A DNA stretch of 64,000 bases from Talinum fruticosum. Lineage: Eukaryota > Streptophyta > Magnoliopsida > Caryophyllales > Talinaceae. The notes beneath the pieces were generated by a model. It was given only the letters and a program-made list of their open reading frames with translations, searched no databases and had not been told where the DNA came from. The stretch covers positions 620,001 to 684,000 of the forward strand of contig JAITYX010000121.1 in assembly GCA_021018815.1 (NCBI GenBank), in the 5' to 3' direction. Below, piece by piece: positions 24,690 through 37,447 of the stretch; the first letter of the stretch is position 1, and every line of letters begins with the position of its first letter. Both the position numbers and the translations under genes were made by a program.

Positions 24690-25025
24690 AAATAGGAACT
24701 TTCTGCGAAGCATTTGGGATTACAAAGATAGAAGCTCCTTTTGCAAAAGCTAAAAGAGCTAAGAAAGTTTTTTTCTAAGAAATCAAAACGCCCCCTAGAC
24801 CGTCAATTCAAAATAATGACAAACCCTCTCCTTCTAAGAAAAGGAAGCCTAATCAAAAAAGATAGTTTGTTACAAATGTGGTAAAATAGGTGTCGTACGG
24901 CTTTCCAATGCAAAACCGAACAAAAATTAATGAGTTATTCTCTCGAGGATCTCGACCTTCAAAAGAGCTCCTTTCTATTCTAACAAATAATTTTGAATCT
25001 GAAAAAGAGGAAGATTATTAACGTA
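24690..25025 (+). pseudogene. EPRV 1 coat-protein C-terminus with zinc knuckle (truncated)
   Basis: Broken frames give FCEAFGITKIEAP-type wording (first residues partly inferred), a basic Lys/Arg/Pro-rich stretch, then VCYKCGK, the first half of a CCHC knuckle whose His and last Cys are displaced by frameshift. The upstream coat-protein core is missing, so the copy is 5'-truncated. Confidence 0.65.
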
Positions 25026-25519
25026 GTACAGTAAGATGATGATTCCGAATAGGAATCATCCCTTATTCAACACCTAATTGTTATTACGGACAAAGATCAA
25101 AAAGAATTTGTACTTGATTTAATAGGTAAGATTTTTGATCCTGAAATAAAAATGGAGTATTTAGAAAAATTAAGAAACTTATTCTTGAAGATAATAATAA
25201 GCTACCAAAGATTGATCATGAGATTCCAAATCTCCAAAAATTATATAAAAAGTTTTCTATTTCTAATCCTTTTCAACAAACTACAACTAAAGATATACAA
25301 TCGGATATCAATGATCTTAAAATACAAATAGCTCTTCTAAAAAAGAAATCATTGATTTAAAGTCAAAGGATTTAGAACTTGAAACAAAAATTACAATCCT
25401 TAGTGATCCCAACAAACCAAACTCTTCAATTAGTGTTGTTCCTTTACAAGAAAATATTTCGAAGAACAATTTATTCATATAATTTCTCGAGTCACTTTTC
25501 AAAAGTGGTATTGCATTGT

Positions 25520-25870
25520 TAATTTAGGTGTTGAAGATTTCTCTATGAGCACTATAGCTTTCATAGATAGTGGAGCTGATCAAAACTACATAAAAGAAGG
25601 AATTGTTCCAACAAAATATTGTGAAAGAACAAAAGAACATCTCTCGTAGTGCAAATGGTGAACCCTTAAACGTTAGGTTCAAACTCAATAAAGGACATAT
25701 TAGAAATAATGACTCGTTGTTTCAAAAATATATTTCTCATTGTTGATAATATTAAATGATCTTATTTTAGAAACTCCATTCCTTACTCAAATTTATCCCT
25801 TTTATGTTAATGAACAAGGAGTTTATACTAATATAATGGGAAAACAAATTTCCTTTAAGTTCCTTTGAAC
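25520..25870 (+). pseudogene. EPRV 1 aspartic protease
   Basis: The catalytic motif DSGA is intact at 25566-25577 within FIDSGADQNYIKEGIVP. Downstream wording such as ETPFLTQIYPF marks the end of the domain before RT. Several stops and frameshifts interrupt it. Confidence 0.75.
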
Positions 25871-26039
25871 AAATTAATGTTCTGCGATCCAAACAAACTC
25901 GGATTATACATCTTCGAGAAGATATTTCTTATTTAAAGATTGAAGAACAACTTCAGAGTTCTTTTATACAAAGAAAGATCCCCGATCTTGACCGTACAAT
26001 TAAAGAATGTATATGTTCGAATTTTCCTAATGCTTTTTG

Positions 26040-27400
26040 GCAAAGAAAGAAACATGTTATGTCTTTGCACTATATTAAAGATTTTAACGAAGATGATACT
26101 CCAACCAAAGCACGACCAACTCAAATGAATATTGAGTTGTTAGAATATTGTAAAAAGGAAATTCAATCACTCTTGGATAAAAAAATTATTAGACCATCAA
26201 AATCTCCCTGGAGTTGAAAAGGAGCGTGGAGTTCCTCGCCTCGTTATTAACTCGCAAACCACTTAACAAGGTTCTCGCAATGGATAAGATATCCGATTCC
26301 AAAAAAAAAACGAGATCTTCTAAATTGGTTTTTGAATGCTAAAATCTTTTCTAAATTTGATCTAAAATCTGGATTCTAGCAAATCCAAATAACTAAAGAT
26401 GATCGTTACAAAACCGCATTCACAGTATCCTTTGGACATTATGAATGGAATGTGATGCCTTTCATTTTAAAGAATGCACCGTCAAAATTTCAAAACATTA
26501 TGCATGATATTTTTAATCCTGTTACTTCATTCCTCATTGTCTACATTGATGATGTTTTAGTTTTTCTAAAACCCTTTATCAACATTTTAAACATCTTGAA
26601 ACCTTTTTGCACATCACATAAAAAAATGGCCTGGCTGTTTCTCGCTTCAAAAATGATTTTATTTCAAACTAGAATGAGGTTTTTAGACCATGATATCTAT
26701 CAAGGAACTATTAAACCTATTGTTAGATCGCTTGCATTTATTGATAAGTTTCCTGACGAAATTAAAGATAAAAAACAATTGCAAAGGTTGTTGGGGTTTC
26801 GAATTATGTTTTCGATTTTTCCCTAATCTTAGACAGCTTATGTAGCCCTTTGTTGGGAAGGCTTTGTAAAAAGCCTCGACCATGGTCAACAAAACATACT
26901 GACATTGTTAAAAAATTAAAGAAAGAGTTAAATCTCTTCCATGTTTATGTATTCCCCAACTTGATGCATTCATGATTGTTGAAATAGACGCTTCTAACAT
27001 AGGATATGGATGTATCCTTAAACAAACGATTACGAGTCAGTTCAAGGAACAACTAGTCATATTTCATTCTGGAGTATGGCTTAGTCCTCAACAAAAGTAT
27101 TCTACAATTAAGAAAGAAATTCTTTCAATTCTTCTTCGTATTTCCCAATTTCAGGATGACCTTATCTCGTAAAAAATTTCTATTACGAATTGGTTGCAAA
27201 GCAACTAAAGATGTTATACAAAAGGATGTTAAAAACCTTGTTTCAAAACAAATTTTTGCCGGATGGCAGTCAATTTTATCTTCCTTTGATTTTGATATTG
27301 AATTTAATAAAGGAGAAAATTCTCTTCCTAACTTCCTTACTAGAGAGTTTTTGCAAGGAAAGAGTGACAAAATGCTTACTTTACAGGAATTACAATGAGT
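26040..27400 (+). pseudogene. EPRV 1 reverse transcriptase and RNase H
   Basis: The RT palm is recognisable. DDRYKTAF and FGHYEWNVMPF precede the catalytic YIDD at 26542-26553, and KIKPI-like and LQRLLGF thumb wording follows in the 124-codon open run 26452-26826. RNase H follows with IVEIDASNIGYG (first catalytic Asp, about 26970), FHSGVWL and KYSTIKKEILSI. The open runs are short (124, 66 and 80 codons), separated by stops and frameshifts, with an extra stop before the palm. It cannot produce an enzyme as it stands. Confidence 0.85.
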
Positions 27401-28620
27401 AAGAAAGGCAAAGGGGTACGTAAGGTGGCGTACTACAAAATTGTTCCTTCCGAAGCCTCTCAATAGGCAGCGATTACTCTACATAAGAAATTTAGCAATC
27501 TTGCTAATTTCCCTCCTTTACCCTATAAAAATGCTGTGGACAATTATGATACTTACCACCATAAATTCACTCGAAGATCTATTCCTCACAAATAACCTCT
27601 CTCAACCTACAAAAGACCCCATTAAACCTTATGTTCGAAAAAACCTTTGGAAATAACCAATTTTTATCTGGCCATACACAAAAAAGCTGTCATTTTTATG
27701 AGCTTATCTTAGTTGACACTTTTTCAGTTGACATTTCTCATACTCGCGATCCGGTAATTCGGATTATGTATGTTTCTAAAGTGCATAATCAAAAACATTC
27801 AAACTCATCTCGGATCTGGAAAAATCCTTTTGAAGAAAGGAAATTCTCCATCCCTTATTAACCTCGGACTTTTAATTATAATGATTATAAAACAGCACTG
27901 GTATTTCTCTATCGACCAAACTTTCATTCCTAGTTCTTCAATTTTCATGACAAATGCCCAAATACTTTCCCGGTTTTGTTTTACCATTGGTGGGGCATGT
28001 TTGGTGTATCCTTTTCTATCTTACCTAGTGACACTAATGAAGGATGGATCATTTAGAACAAATCTTCATCTCACATTGCCTATACAAAGGAAGTATAATT
28101 TTTAGGACATTCAATGTTGCATGAATCTTCTATTGGGAATATAAATTTACAAAGATAATTTCTGACTCTTTTCCCTTCTCTTAGATTTGATCTTATAAAG
28201 TTCGATGGTGGCTAGAATACGTAACAGTTTTATGTGGCAAAGAGAATGTTGAACATTTTTTAAAGACAAAAACTAAGAAGTACACCTTATTCAATTTAAA
28301 ACAAGTTAATACTTCCATTCAAGCCCCGGAACTTCCCGGATTGCTCCTACTACCCCAACAAAGATGACAAGTTCTACTCGAAACAAAGCATTCTACAAAA
28401 TCACTCTCGAAAGGTTTATCTCATCAAAGACAAAAGGACATTTAAGAGATCCTTAAAGATGAACCCAATCTTCGTAAGGATTTCTTACAAAAACTTATCA
28501 TCAAGGATTCTTCAAGTGAAGAAGAAGATGAGGTTGACTCTGTAACTTCTTCTTCTTAGCATGATTCATTTGGTGGACCCTGTTCTCGGGATCCATTCGA
28601 TACATATATAAAAAAGAGGT
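27396..28620 (+). pseudogene. EPRV 1 downstream ORF (function unknown)
   Basis: It starts at an ATG overlapping the pol end (MSKKGKG). The broken frames contain FPPLPYKNAV and CHFYELILVDT, which parallel SPPLTYAQAS and TFYEFILVDS in the 42-52 kb copies. It ends with the Asp/Glu-Ser-rich tail and GGPCSRDP. Its position after pol corresponds to the last ORF of some caulimovirids. I cannot assign its function. Confidence 0.55.
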
Positions 28621-28888
28621 TAAAACAAAAAAATCCCCAGCATTTATCATGCAAAAATTAGGGCCATTTCTTAGCATTTTCTATTTTGTAGGTATAGACA
28701 AAATTATGAATAGTTTTATGACCTTTACTGTTCATAAATGATCTTTACTATTCACTTATGGCTTTTAGTAAAAGTTAAGGCCAAACGACCTTTCAAATGA
28801 AGTTTTTCAGCAACCTTTCGACAAAGCAAAAGGCATTGGCTTTTCAAAGTTAATGACCTTTGGAGGAAGCAAAAGACGGATCCTTCAC

Positions 28889-28898
28889 TTATATAAGA
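28889..28898 (+). promoter_or_regulatory. Pararetrovirus-type TATA box (TTATATAAGA)
   Basis: TATATAAG lies 270 bp after the last viral ORF, at the end of the non-coding stretch. A CT-rich leader with (CT)n follows 70 bp later. Its position and sequence match the pregenomic-RNA promoter of caulimovirids. Confidence 0.55.
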
Positions 28899-29115
28899 AT
28901 TGACTCTACCAACGTAGAAGGCATCGAAGAAATGTCGTTTTTCCACTACTCTCTCTCTCTCTCTCAAATTTGTAATCTTTTTTTTGAGATTTCGAAGTTT
29001 ACATTTCCTTCCTCTTATCTTTCTACATTTTGTAAGTACTCTTTTATCATTTACGTTAACAATTTGTATTTATTTTTATAAAGTTTTATGTATCTATGAT
29101 CCTGTTTTCACTAGT

Positions 29116-29118
<3 letters not shown>

Positions 29119-29163
<45 letters not shown>

Positions 29164-29172
29164 CACACACAC
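29119..29172. repeat. Compound (AT)n(AC)n microsatellite
   Basis: About 17 AT units followed by about 9 AC units with one G between. Confidence 0.97.
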
Positions 29173-30925
29173 TCTTATAGGTTAAGGACAATATGCCTTG
29201 AGAGTTAATTTCACTAATGCTTTAATTTTATATTGTTGAATGATTTGGGAAACATATCTAGTGGAGATAAGAATTGTAATGTTGAAGTGGTTAGGTTCTA
29301 CAATCAACATAGTTGGGAACCAAGAATATGTTAATGGAACCGAGAATATGATTATTAGTTGATTAATTAGTTTACTTTCTTCAAATTACTCATTGATATC
29401 TTTCCCATTGAATTCCCCGCACAATCAAGTAGATGATGACATTGCTTTCTTTAAAGGTTATGTATTTATGCCAATAGAAACAAAGTTTAAAATAAACCAT
29501 GTAGACTTATTTTAGTCTTTCCAAGCAACTATTTTCTAGGATCTCCGGGAAGATCTTTTTCAGCCACAAATTTAAAAAATCCATCGGTAAATCTAAATAC
29601 CCGACAAATTCCTAATGAAATATGCTCGGACCATTAAAATTACCCCCTCTTTGGTTACCAAAACATCTAGGTAAAATTTTGACCATCCTTAGATGCTCAT
29701 ACAACCTACAAAGCAATGTTTTTTACTCTCTCAAGAGAAATGCACCGAAAACTTCCAGTTATTAAGAGTACATTTCAATTTTATAGAGTTTCAAGGAAAA
29801 TAAAAACTAGGGGCTGGAATCATCATATCAGATAATTAGAAGATAAAATGGTATAAAGATATATTTATCCATAGCAGAAACAAGTGTAGAGAGACAAAGG
29901 TAGCAAGAACACCGAACATAAAACCGTAAACCTCTCAAAAAGGAGAAGGAATGCCTCCGAGAGGAAAAGTTTAGACTTGTAAACAAGTTGATTTAATGAA
30001 GCCTAGACACATTTTCCTTCCAAGACCCTAACTAAATGCATACGAGATAAGTGTGACTACTTTCTCAAGCACACCTATGCTAGATTGTGGCATGTCGAAA
30101 GTCCAAACAAATAAATAAATGTGGAAAAATGAAGAATCTAGGTAGTGTAGATTCAGAGTATCGAACTCTAATGAAAGAAGGGCCACACATAGACGAGATT
30201 CAACTATCTTAGTGTTCTGAATCGAAAAAAAAAAAAACAAATTCACGGAATCTCAACCCCAAGTCTTCGAATCAAGGCTCTCAAGCCCGAAAATTTGCAC
30301 AAAAAAGCAGCAAGAGAAAAGATACAAACAAAGAAGCATGAGAGAGAGAGAGTAGAGCAAACAGAGAATGTGAGACAATAGAGAGTAGAGAGCAAACAGA
30401 GAGTGCAAAAGCTCTTCGTTGGAAGGAAAACCCCAGTGACCGAGGGGATTGACGACGCTAGCGATTGAGGGAGGTTGAATTTGAACGATTTACAGTTTGA
30501 AGGATAAAATTACTCACCTTATTTCCTTAGGGTGTGAACGATTACTAGTTTGAAGGGTTGAATTTGGTATTTTTCACTTCCTCCTCTTTCTTCATCCTGG
30601 TTCCCTTTCTCATTCTCTTGTTCCCCGCCGTCTCTTTCATCCCTTCGCCCTTCATAAATGAAACAAGTTCGAAGAATAGGCATGGAGGTGGGTCGCGAGA
30701 AATCGGTCCCAAATCCTTGGTCATTAACGCCAAGTAGAGGGAGAAAGATAAGAGAAATAGCTGAGGCTTAAAGGGGGCGGAATCGTGATTTTCGCCGGTG
30801 GTAGAAAGAAAAGGAAAAAGTGTGCTACTAAGCACCGTGGTGTCCGGCAACCGAAGAAAGAGATAGAAGAGAGTTAAGGGGGAACCGTTTGTTGAGGAGT
30901 GGGGTGGGGGTCTTGTGCCTAGTAG
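29173..30925. other. No gene recognised
   Basis: Unique-looking sequence with GA-rich stretches (30340-30400). The largest open run (30545-30934, minus, 129 codons) is low in recognisable content and has no splice or domain support. Confidence 0.4.
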
Positions 30926-32898
30926 TGTAGACACCTAAACCGTGTCATCCTTATATCTTTTATTTCGTATTCTATTTTGTCGGTCCGATGATGAAATCCC
31001 TGTCCTGTTTGTCGATTTGAACACGATCGGTATTTGATTGGTGTGACGGAAGTCGAAAACCATAAAAACACTTTAACACCTAAAAATAAACCTTTTTGCA
31101 TTGGTCGGTCCAAAAATCCTTTCCTTCGGACAGTCAAAGATCGGGTCAACACTCGAGAGTCAATTCCAGGCCGGTGCTGCGCACAGAGCCCTTTAAATAT
31201 CAAAACATCATGTTTCATCACCGGCGTCCAACCAAGACACGGAGCTAAAACTCGTACTTACAATGTCGCATTGGCCGGCACAGCGTTTCATGGTAAACCT
31301 CACCAAAACGATGCATTTTACTCCAAAATGTCTAACCGAGACACGAAGATTATTTTCACGAAACAATGTCACTCATGGCCGGCACCGCGTTTTAGGGATT
31401 TTGCCCCCAAATGCTGCGTTTCACCTCGAGTTTAGATGCAACATGGAAAGAAGCTAGGGATCATACGATGTCGTTTATGTTCGGTACCGTGCACCTCAAC
31501 CCTCGACATTATTCCCGGATCCGGTCTAAGCTTGATTTGGTCCGAGTTTTTGTGATTTTATCAGCCGGGCTTTTGCTCATTTCGATCGAGTGCTTCAATT
31601 GAAACCATACGTCATTCGTTACCTAATCATTTCTTATAAATAAAGAGCTTAGGCTCTCATGTGGGAGATGGATTTTTCTTATGCGTTGTGCTATCGAAGT
31701 CCGATTAAGAGCTACCGAATATTCACTTATTCCGATGTCTTGGTCTCTCTTAAGCTAATCCTCTCTACATTACAAACAACATTTGAATCCCAATACTCCA
31801 TCACACATCTTTCTACTTACCATCACAAAACTTGCAAAAGCCCATCCAGTCATCACCGTCACGCTTTCGGATCCAGTTCGAGATCCACATCAGCAGGTGG
31901 GACAACCTCATGGCGCCAAAGCGGCCTTCAAATTATGGTTATTTAAATTTTTATTATTTATCGTTTTCAGTATTGTGGAGAAAGATGTTATCGTATTTAA
32001 TTCCCCCGCCCGATGTAACCTTTTTATTTTCGTTTTTGCTTTCTTTTTTCCTTTCTTTTTGTTATCTTTATTGCATTCATTTATTGCTTCATATTTTCTT
32101 TTATCGCTTTCGTTAGCATGTCTTTATTGTTTTAAATTTCGCATCTTAATATGTTGTATGCCTGTCTTCAATGCATTATCTAAATTCACCTCTTAAATTA
32201 ATAAAGGTCATCTTTTAACGGGCGGAATGGAAGGGCTTATCCCCATGTTTCATACCTTTGCCCCCAAATCTGGATTCTCATTTCTGGACTCGATGCGAGT
32301 CAATTTTAAACCACTTTCAACCTTAATTTTCTCATTCTAAGATTGGAAGATTATTTCTTTATTTTATCTTTTTTAGTTTTTGTTCCTAAAACTTACCGGC
32401 TACTCTATTTTCCTATTTATTTCTCCTAATTAGCTCCTCGGCATTTCCGACTAAAAAATAACAAAAGAATTTTAGATCCGAAAGTTAAGCCACGAACCGA
32501 GACTCGATCACCTTAGTCACGGCCTATGGCCTGCGTTGAACGGTTAATGGGTAGGGCTTCGGTCAAAACCAAGGTTTTCATACTGGCTTGGCCCAAAAGC
32601 CCTATGGCATAATTAAATTCATTCCGATTTGTTTTATTTTAGTTTTGAAATAATATCCCGTGGTTTATAAAAATAATTTGTAAAATAAAATAATTAATAA
32701 AATCACCATGCACCTTTTCTTAAATGATTCCAAATCAGATTATAAAAATCAAGAATCTTAATAAGAGATTTATCCCCACTTTCAAAAACTATCACCTTTA
32801 AAAATCATTTCCACTTTCAAAAAGAGAGAAAGTCTCGCCAATTTACTGGGAAGCGCGGGCCCGGTTTGGGGTTTCGGACGGGATTCGTGGTTTCTACA
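30926..32898 (+). repeat. 5' LTR of the Tat/Ogre-like element
   Basis: It begins TGTAGACACCTAAA and ends GGTTTCTACA. A TATAAATA promoter motif lies at about 31635. It is clearly related to 40319 onward (TGTAAACACCTAAA, same order of blocks) and to 53656-55370 (GGCACAGCGTTTCATGG-type block). ORFs inside are shadows. Confidence 0.8.
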
Positions 32899-32899
32899 A

Positions 32900-32919
32900 A
32901 GTGACGACTCCACTAGGGA
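32900..32919 (+). other. Primer-binding site of the Tat/Ogre-like element
   Basis: AGTGACGACTCCACTAGGGA directly follows the LTR. It matches the GGCGACTCCACTGGGG-type site found at the same place in the second element (GAGGCGACTCCGCTGCGGAC at 55371). The tRNA is probably Arg, from recall of Ogre elements. Confidence 0.6.
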
Positions 32920-33679
32920 CGTGTCACTTATTAAGAGGGTGAGACTTGAAAATTTGAGTTGTGAGTTTTTGTAATGTATTTGCATTGGGCATCCTACATT
33001 TAGGCAACCTTGAACATAGTTTTTTTAAAAAAAATTTAGACCTTTAGGGTTTACCCTTTTAAGAACAAATTTTGGAAGGGGTTCGAACTCGCTAACCTAG
33101 ACCGTCAAACTAGGCTTGATTGTCGTGGAGGCGGTACATCTTCCCTCATAGCACGCTCTCTTTAGAGGCACCGAGGATTTATGTTTTTTCCTATCGTGCA
33201 CCCCATGGAGGACTAAATGCTCTGACTACGAGACATCATGTATCCTACCTAGGTTGATCCCCTTTTGACCATAGACCCTTGGTTATTTAGGAGGTCCATT
33301 TTCTCTCCATTGCATGCTTGGATGAGTGTGGTTGCTTTTATTATTTAATCTTTTACTTGTGAGCCTTGAGGTTAGTTTAGGAGTGCTACTCAGCCGTTTC
33401 ATGGGTGCTAATAAAATACCATAATTAATTTCCTTGAGTCGGTCCATTATGTGCATTTAGCTAAAAGTTAAAAATTACCTTTTCCCTTTTTTAGATCGGT
33501 CCATTAATTGCATTTACGAGTCATCCTAAAACTTCATCTAAGTCTAGGAACTCTAGGTTTTAGGTAGCCACCGGCTACCGGACTTAGCCGATGCTCGGCC
33601 ACTAGTGGTCGATCCAGGGACCCCTCTATCTTTTTTTCTTCAGTTAGTCGATCTGTTTTTAGGGTTTTAACCTTTTGTA

Positions 33680-34010
33680 TTCCCAATTTTACATTCAATT
33701 TTGCATTTTTATTTTTCATTTAACCAAAATAAATCCATCTCAAATTAGGTGAGTCCAATTTTGCATTTTTATTTAGCCAAAATAAATTCAACTCAAATTA
33801 GGTGACTCTAATTTTGCATTTTTATTTTTAATTTAGCCAAAATAAATTCACCTCAAATTAGGTGAGTTCATTTCACATTTTTCATTTTTCATTTAGTCAA
33901 GATAAATTTATTTCAAATTAGGTGGGTCCAATTTTCCATTTGGCATTTTCATTTAGCCAAAATAAATTCATCTTCAATTAGGAGTAATCATTTATGCATT
34001 CCCATTACGC
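33680..34010. repeat. Leader tandem repeat, 60-70-bp units
   Basis: The block AAATAAATTCATCTCAAATTAGGTGAGTCC plus TTTTGCATTTTTATTTAGCC recurs about five times with drift. The same repeat lies in the leaders at 56150-56330 and, inverted, at 59510-59700, so it belongs to the element family. Confidence 0.8.
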
Positions 34011-34219
34011 ATTAGTCAAATCACAAAATCGTCCCAAATTAAGGCATGAGCATCATTACATTACATTTCATGTGCATCTAAATAAAAGACATTCTTAGTT
34101 CCTTCAGGTCTCGCGCTTAAGCCCCTTCCTCCCAAAAGTTGGTGTTCCTTCGTGTGGTCCTAAGCATTATCCCTTGGGCTGCAGAATAGGGAAGTCTACT
34201 ACCATTGAGTTTCGTCGAA

Positions 34220-35887
34220 CACTACTACAGAAACCACTTTTAACGATGGGTCTTTAACGACGATAAAAAGAACAAACCGTCATAAAAAATGGACCAGTGG
34301 CATTTTTGTAAATAAGTCGTGTTGTTTACCACCTATGACGACGGTTGTTTTAATGAACCTTCATCATATGTTGACTTTTAACTACGGTTCTTTCATTTGA
34401 ACCGTAGTTAAGATTTTGTCAAACTTTTAACTATGGTTTTTTCATTTGAACCGTAGTTAAAAGTTTTTCATTTTTAGGGTTAAAGTTTTTCATTTTCTGA
34501 AAACACATTAACCCTAACCGTGTCTCCCTTTCTCTCTTACCAGAATGCCGCTAAATCCCTCCACCCCTCTCTCTGGTCTCCCATCGAACACCCCCTTTTC
34601 TTTCTTTATTCGGTCTCCCATGGAGCTTGAAAACCTCCCTCTTGCTCTTTCTCTCTTTCTTGCTCTCTCTTCGGTCTCCCATGGAGCTTGAAAACCTCCC
34701 TTTCTCTCTCTCTCATGTCCCTTGAAAGACCTCCCTCTCTCTCTCTCTCATGGCACTTGAAATACCTCCTTCTCTCTCTCTCTCATGGTGCTTGAAAGAC
34801 CTCCTTCTCTCTCTCTCTCATGGCGCTTGAAAGACCTCCTTCTCTCTCTCTCTCATGGCGCTTGAAAGATCTCCCCCATCTCTTTTCGAGCTACCGCTTG
34901 AAAAATTGGGTGCTTCCGATCTCGAGGATGAGCACCGTCAACGACGTGTTGTTCACTAACAAGACATTGGGTGCTTCCAATCTCTAAGGTTGAGCACCAT
35001 CGTCGGCGGAAGTGGAGACAATTGTCCCGACTCTCCTCCACCCTCGTCCTTGCCGGAGACATATTTCTTGGAGACGAAGCGGCGACTCAGTGGGTGAGTA
35101 GCAGCAGCGACGTTTGATTCAAGTCGGAGTGAAATTGAAGTAACCATTAGTGATGGATCTACGTAAAGTTCACATATGGAAAAAGGAGAGAGAAAGAGAT
35201 CAAGATCGAGGGAGAGAGAGATCCACGGCAAAAAACATCAAAATTGGCTCGGATCGGGACTACCAAATTCGAAGAGAAGCTGAAGCGCACCGATGAAGAT
35301 CTCCAGTTCTACAAGTGTTTGATAGTGCGAGTGTTTCTTTTTGAGTAATTGAATACGATTGAAGAAATACATTTTGGATTTTGATGCAATTCATATTTTA
35401 GAACTGGCTTGTTAAATTCGTGGTTAAAATCTCATTCTTCTCATCAACTTTTAGTTTTTAAGATCTCGGATTGTTTTTCTTAGTTTGTCTTTGTAGTGTT
35501 CAAATCTTTTCTAGTGTTAGAAACTGGGCTTGATTTTGTTGTATAATATGAACTGGAAACTAAAGACTCTTTCTATTGTTTGAGCAATTTTGTGCTCATA
35601 TCTTGTTATTGTGTTCTGCTATTACATTCCTAAAACGTCTCTCCTCGAGTAATCTATTTTTTTAAAAATAATTGTATTTATGACGACGGTTCTTCAAGAA
35701 GAACCGTCGTTATAGGTCACTTATGGCGATGATTCTCTTAAACAACCGTCGTCATAGGTGTTCTTTTTACTACGATTTTGAATCATAGTCAAAGTTGTAC
35801 ATACAACAACGCTCGAATACACGACGTTGGGTAATCGTAGTTAAACGTCGTTTTTAACCGTAGTTAAAAGTGGTTCCTGTAGTAGTG
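34220..35887. mobile_element. Non-autonomous CACTA (EnSpm) element
   Basis: Terminal inverted repeats CACTACTACAGAAACCACTT (left) and CACTACTACAGGAACCACTT (right, inverted) are flanked by the 3-bp duplication GAA at 34217-34219 and 35888-35890. Subterminal blocks such as AACTACGGTTCTTTCATTTG and TGAACCGTAGTTAA are palindromic repeats expected for the superfamily. At 1668 bp it has no transposase. It sits in the leader of the Tat/Ogre element, and removing it rejoins GTTTCGTCGAA to AATTCGAGC. Confidence 0.92.
34714..34870. repeat. 35-bp CT-rich minisatellite inside the CACTA element
   Basis: CATGGCGCTTGAAAGACCTC plus CTTCTCTCTCTCTCT repeats with an exact 35-bp period at 34749, 34784, 34819 and 34854. 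A longer, looser version (GGTCTCCCATGGAGCTTGAAAACCTCCC) precedes it from 34610. Confidence 0.85.
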
Positions 35888-36593
35888 GAAATTCGAGCTT
35901 TGAAAGGTTAGAATGCCTCGGTAAGGAGTCTCGGTACCTTTTCCCCTCACTTTGCACTTTGTTCTATGCCGGTGCGATCTACCTTGGTAATACAAAACCA
36001 GTTCAGTCTATTTTCTATCATAGGACTCGTACCTAAAAAAAAATCCCCTCCAATGGCCGAACCACCAAAACAACATCCTATTATCACCTTGCTCAACGAA
36101 TCCTCGGCCAAGATCGAAGCCCGAATTAAGGCTCGGGATAAGAAAACAGTAATCCATATCTAACACTCTTAAAGCCATCCTAAAGACTCTTGAGGATAAT
36201 AAGAAAGATGGTGAAGAAGAAGAGGAACAGGTCCTCCACCTCAACCTTCTCCACCTTGCAATCTTGAACGTAAGCCTAAATCCGATCCATGCATAGATCG
36301 GATAAAACAAATGTTAACGAAGTCATCCATGTTCGAAGTCATCACTTTGATCATAGGGGATTCACTTCAATGCCTAAAGGGAAACTACCCCCTAAGTTCA
36401 CCATGCCTGGACATCAAGTTTCGAGGTTATAAGAATCCCTATCACCATGTTTGCAACTTCTTATGAGCAATGACTCTTAAGAATATACTTGAAGACACTT
36501 ACCACATCATCTTCCCATGGACTTTCGACGCTTATGCAATGAAGTGGCATAACGTGGTTAACCTACGTAAGGTCACCAATTGGAATGATTCGT

Positions 36594-37372
36594 TGTAACG
36601 CCCCAAACCCATAATCATCGGTTTTAGTCTAAATAAACCGCTAGCCGATGATTAGCGCAGCGAAAGTAGGTCAGGGCGAAGCCGACAGATGGCGGATGGT
36701 GGTTGCTGGCGTTGGGCGGCGACCGGACATGACACCGAGAGGAGTAGAGGAGTATCGTGGTGGTGGTTGGCGGTTCGGGTTTCTAGTGATGATAGGTGGT
36801 GTTGATGGTGGCGTCGAACCCGGGGTGGCCGGAGCAAGGTCGCCGAGGTGGGCAGCGAGGCGGTGGCAGTGGAGATGGGGAGAGGGCAGTGCGTGGGTGT
36901 CGGGGGATGGAGAGAGGACATGGGAGGTTGAGAGTCGGTATTTAGGTTTAGGAAATATGATAGTTTTAGGTTTCCTTACACTTTTATACCTCCTCTTGCT
37001 TCCTCTCTCACTCGGGCCGACTGGCTACTTCCATTTCGGGCCCAATTCCTTAGCAAGCTATCTCTTTATTTCAACCCAATCATAATCTCATCCTTAATCT
37101 CCATCTTACTTCTTATTTAAATCCAATCCCTCATGCTTATCAAATACTTCTTTATTAAGCTTATCTTAATCTAAGAAATTTTATTTTTAGTAATATTAAG
37201 TTTACAAAAATTATATTAATTTCATTTGTTTAAGGATTTTTAGAACTCAAAATAAATTAGCTATATAATAATGTTAATTATCTTATGAGTCATTGAAATT
37301 TATAGAATATGCTCGTGCGTCGTCGTTGACATCATCCGGTTCCTGCATTTTAAACAACATTGACATACATAC

Positions 37373-37447
<75 letters not shown>

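Larger units (their letters stand above)
24690..28960 (+). mobile_element. Endogenous pararetrovirus relic 1 (Caulimoviridae-like)
   Basis: The plus-strand order is coat-protein C-terminus with zinc knuckle (about 24700-25020), aspartic protease (25550-25860), reverse transcriptase (26040-26830), RNase H (26960-27400), a downstream ORF (27396-28620) and a promoter-bearing non-coding stretch (28620-28960). No integrase and no LTR pair is seen, which fits a pararetrovirus rather than an LTR element. Frames are broken throughout. The downstream ORF ends in a motif (FGGPCSRDPF) that corresponds to DGPCARDP in the copies at 42-52 kb, tying them to one larger family. The nearest genus cannot be settled by eye. 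A petuvirus-like relationship is possible. Confidence 0.82.

Noticed and set aside
30545..30934. 129-codon minus-strand ORF next to the Tat LTR
   Set aside because: No recognisable domain, runs into the LTR start, no promoter or splice signals.
36648..37085. 145-codon Gly/Arg-rich ORF
   Set aside because: Lies wholly inside the solo LTR, and the composition reflects GC-rich LTR sequence.
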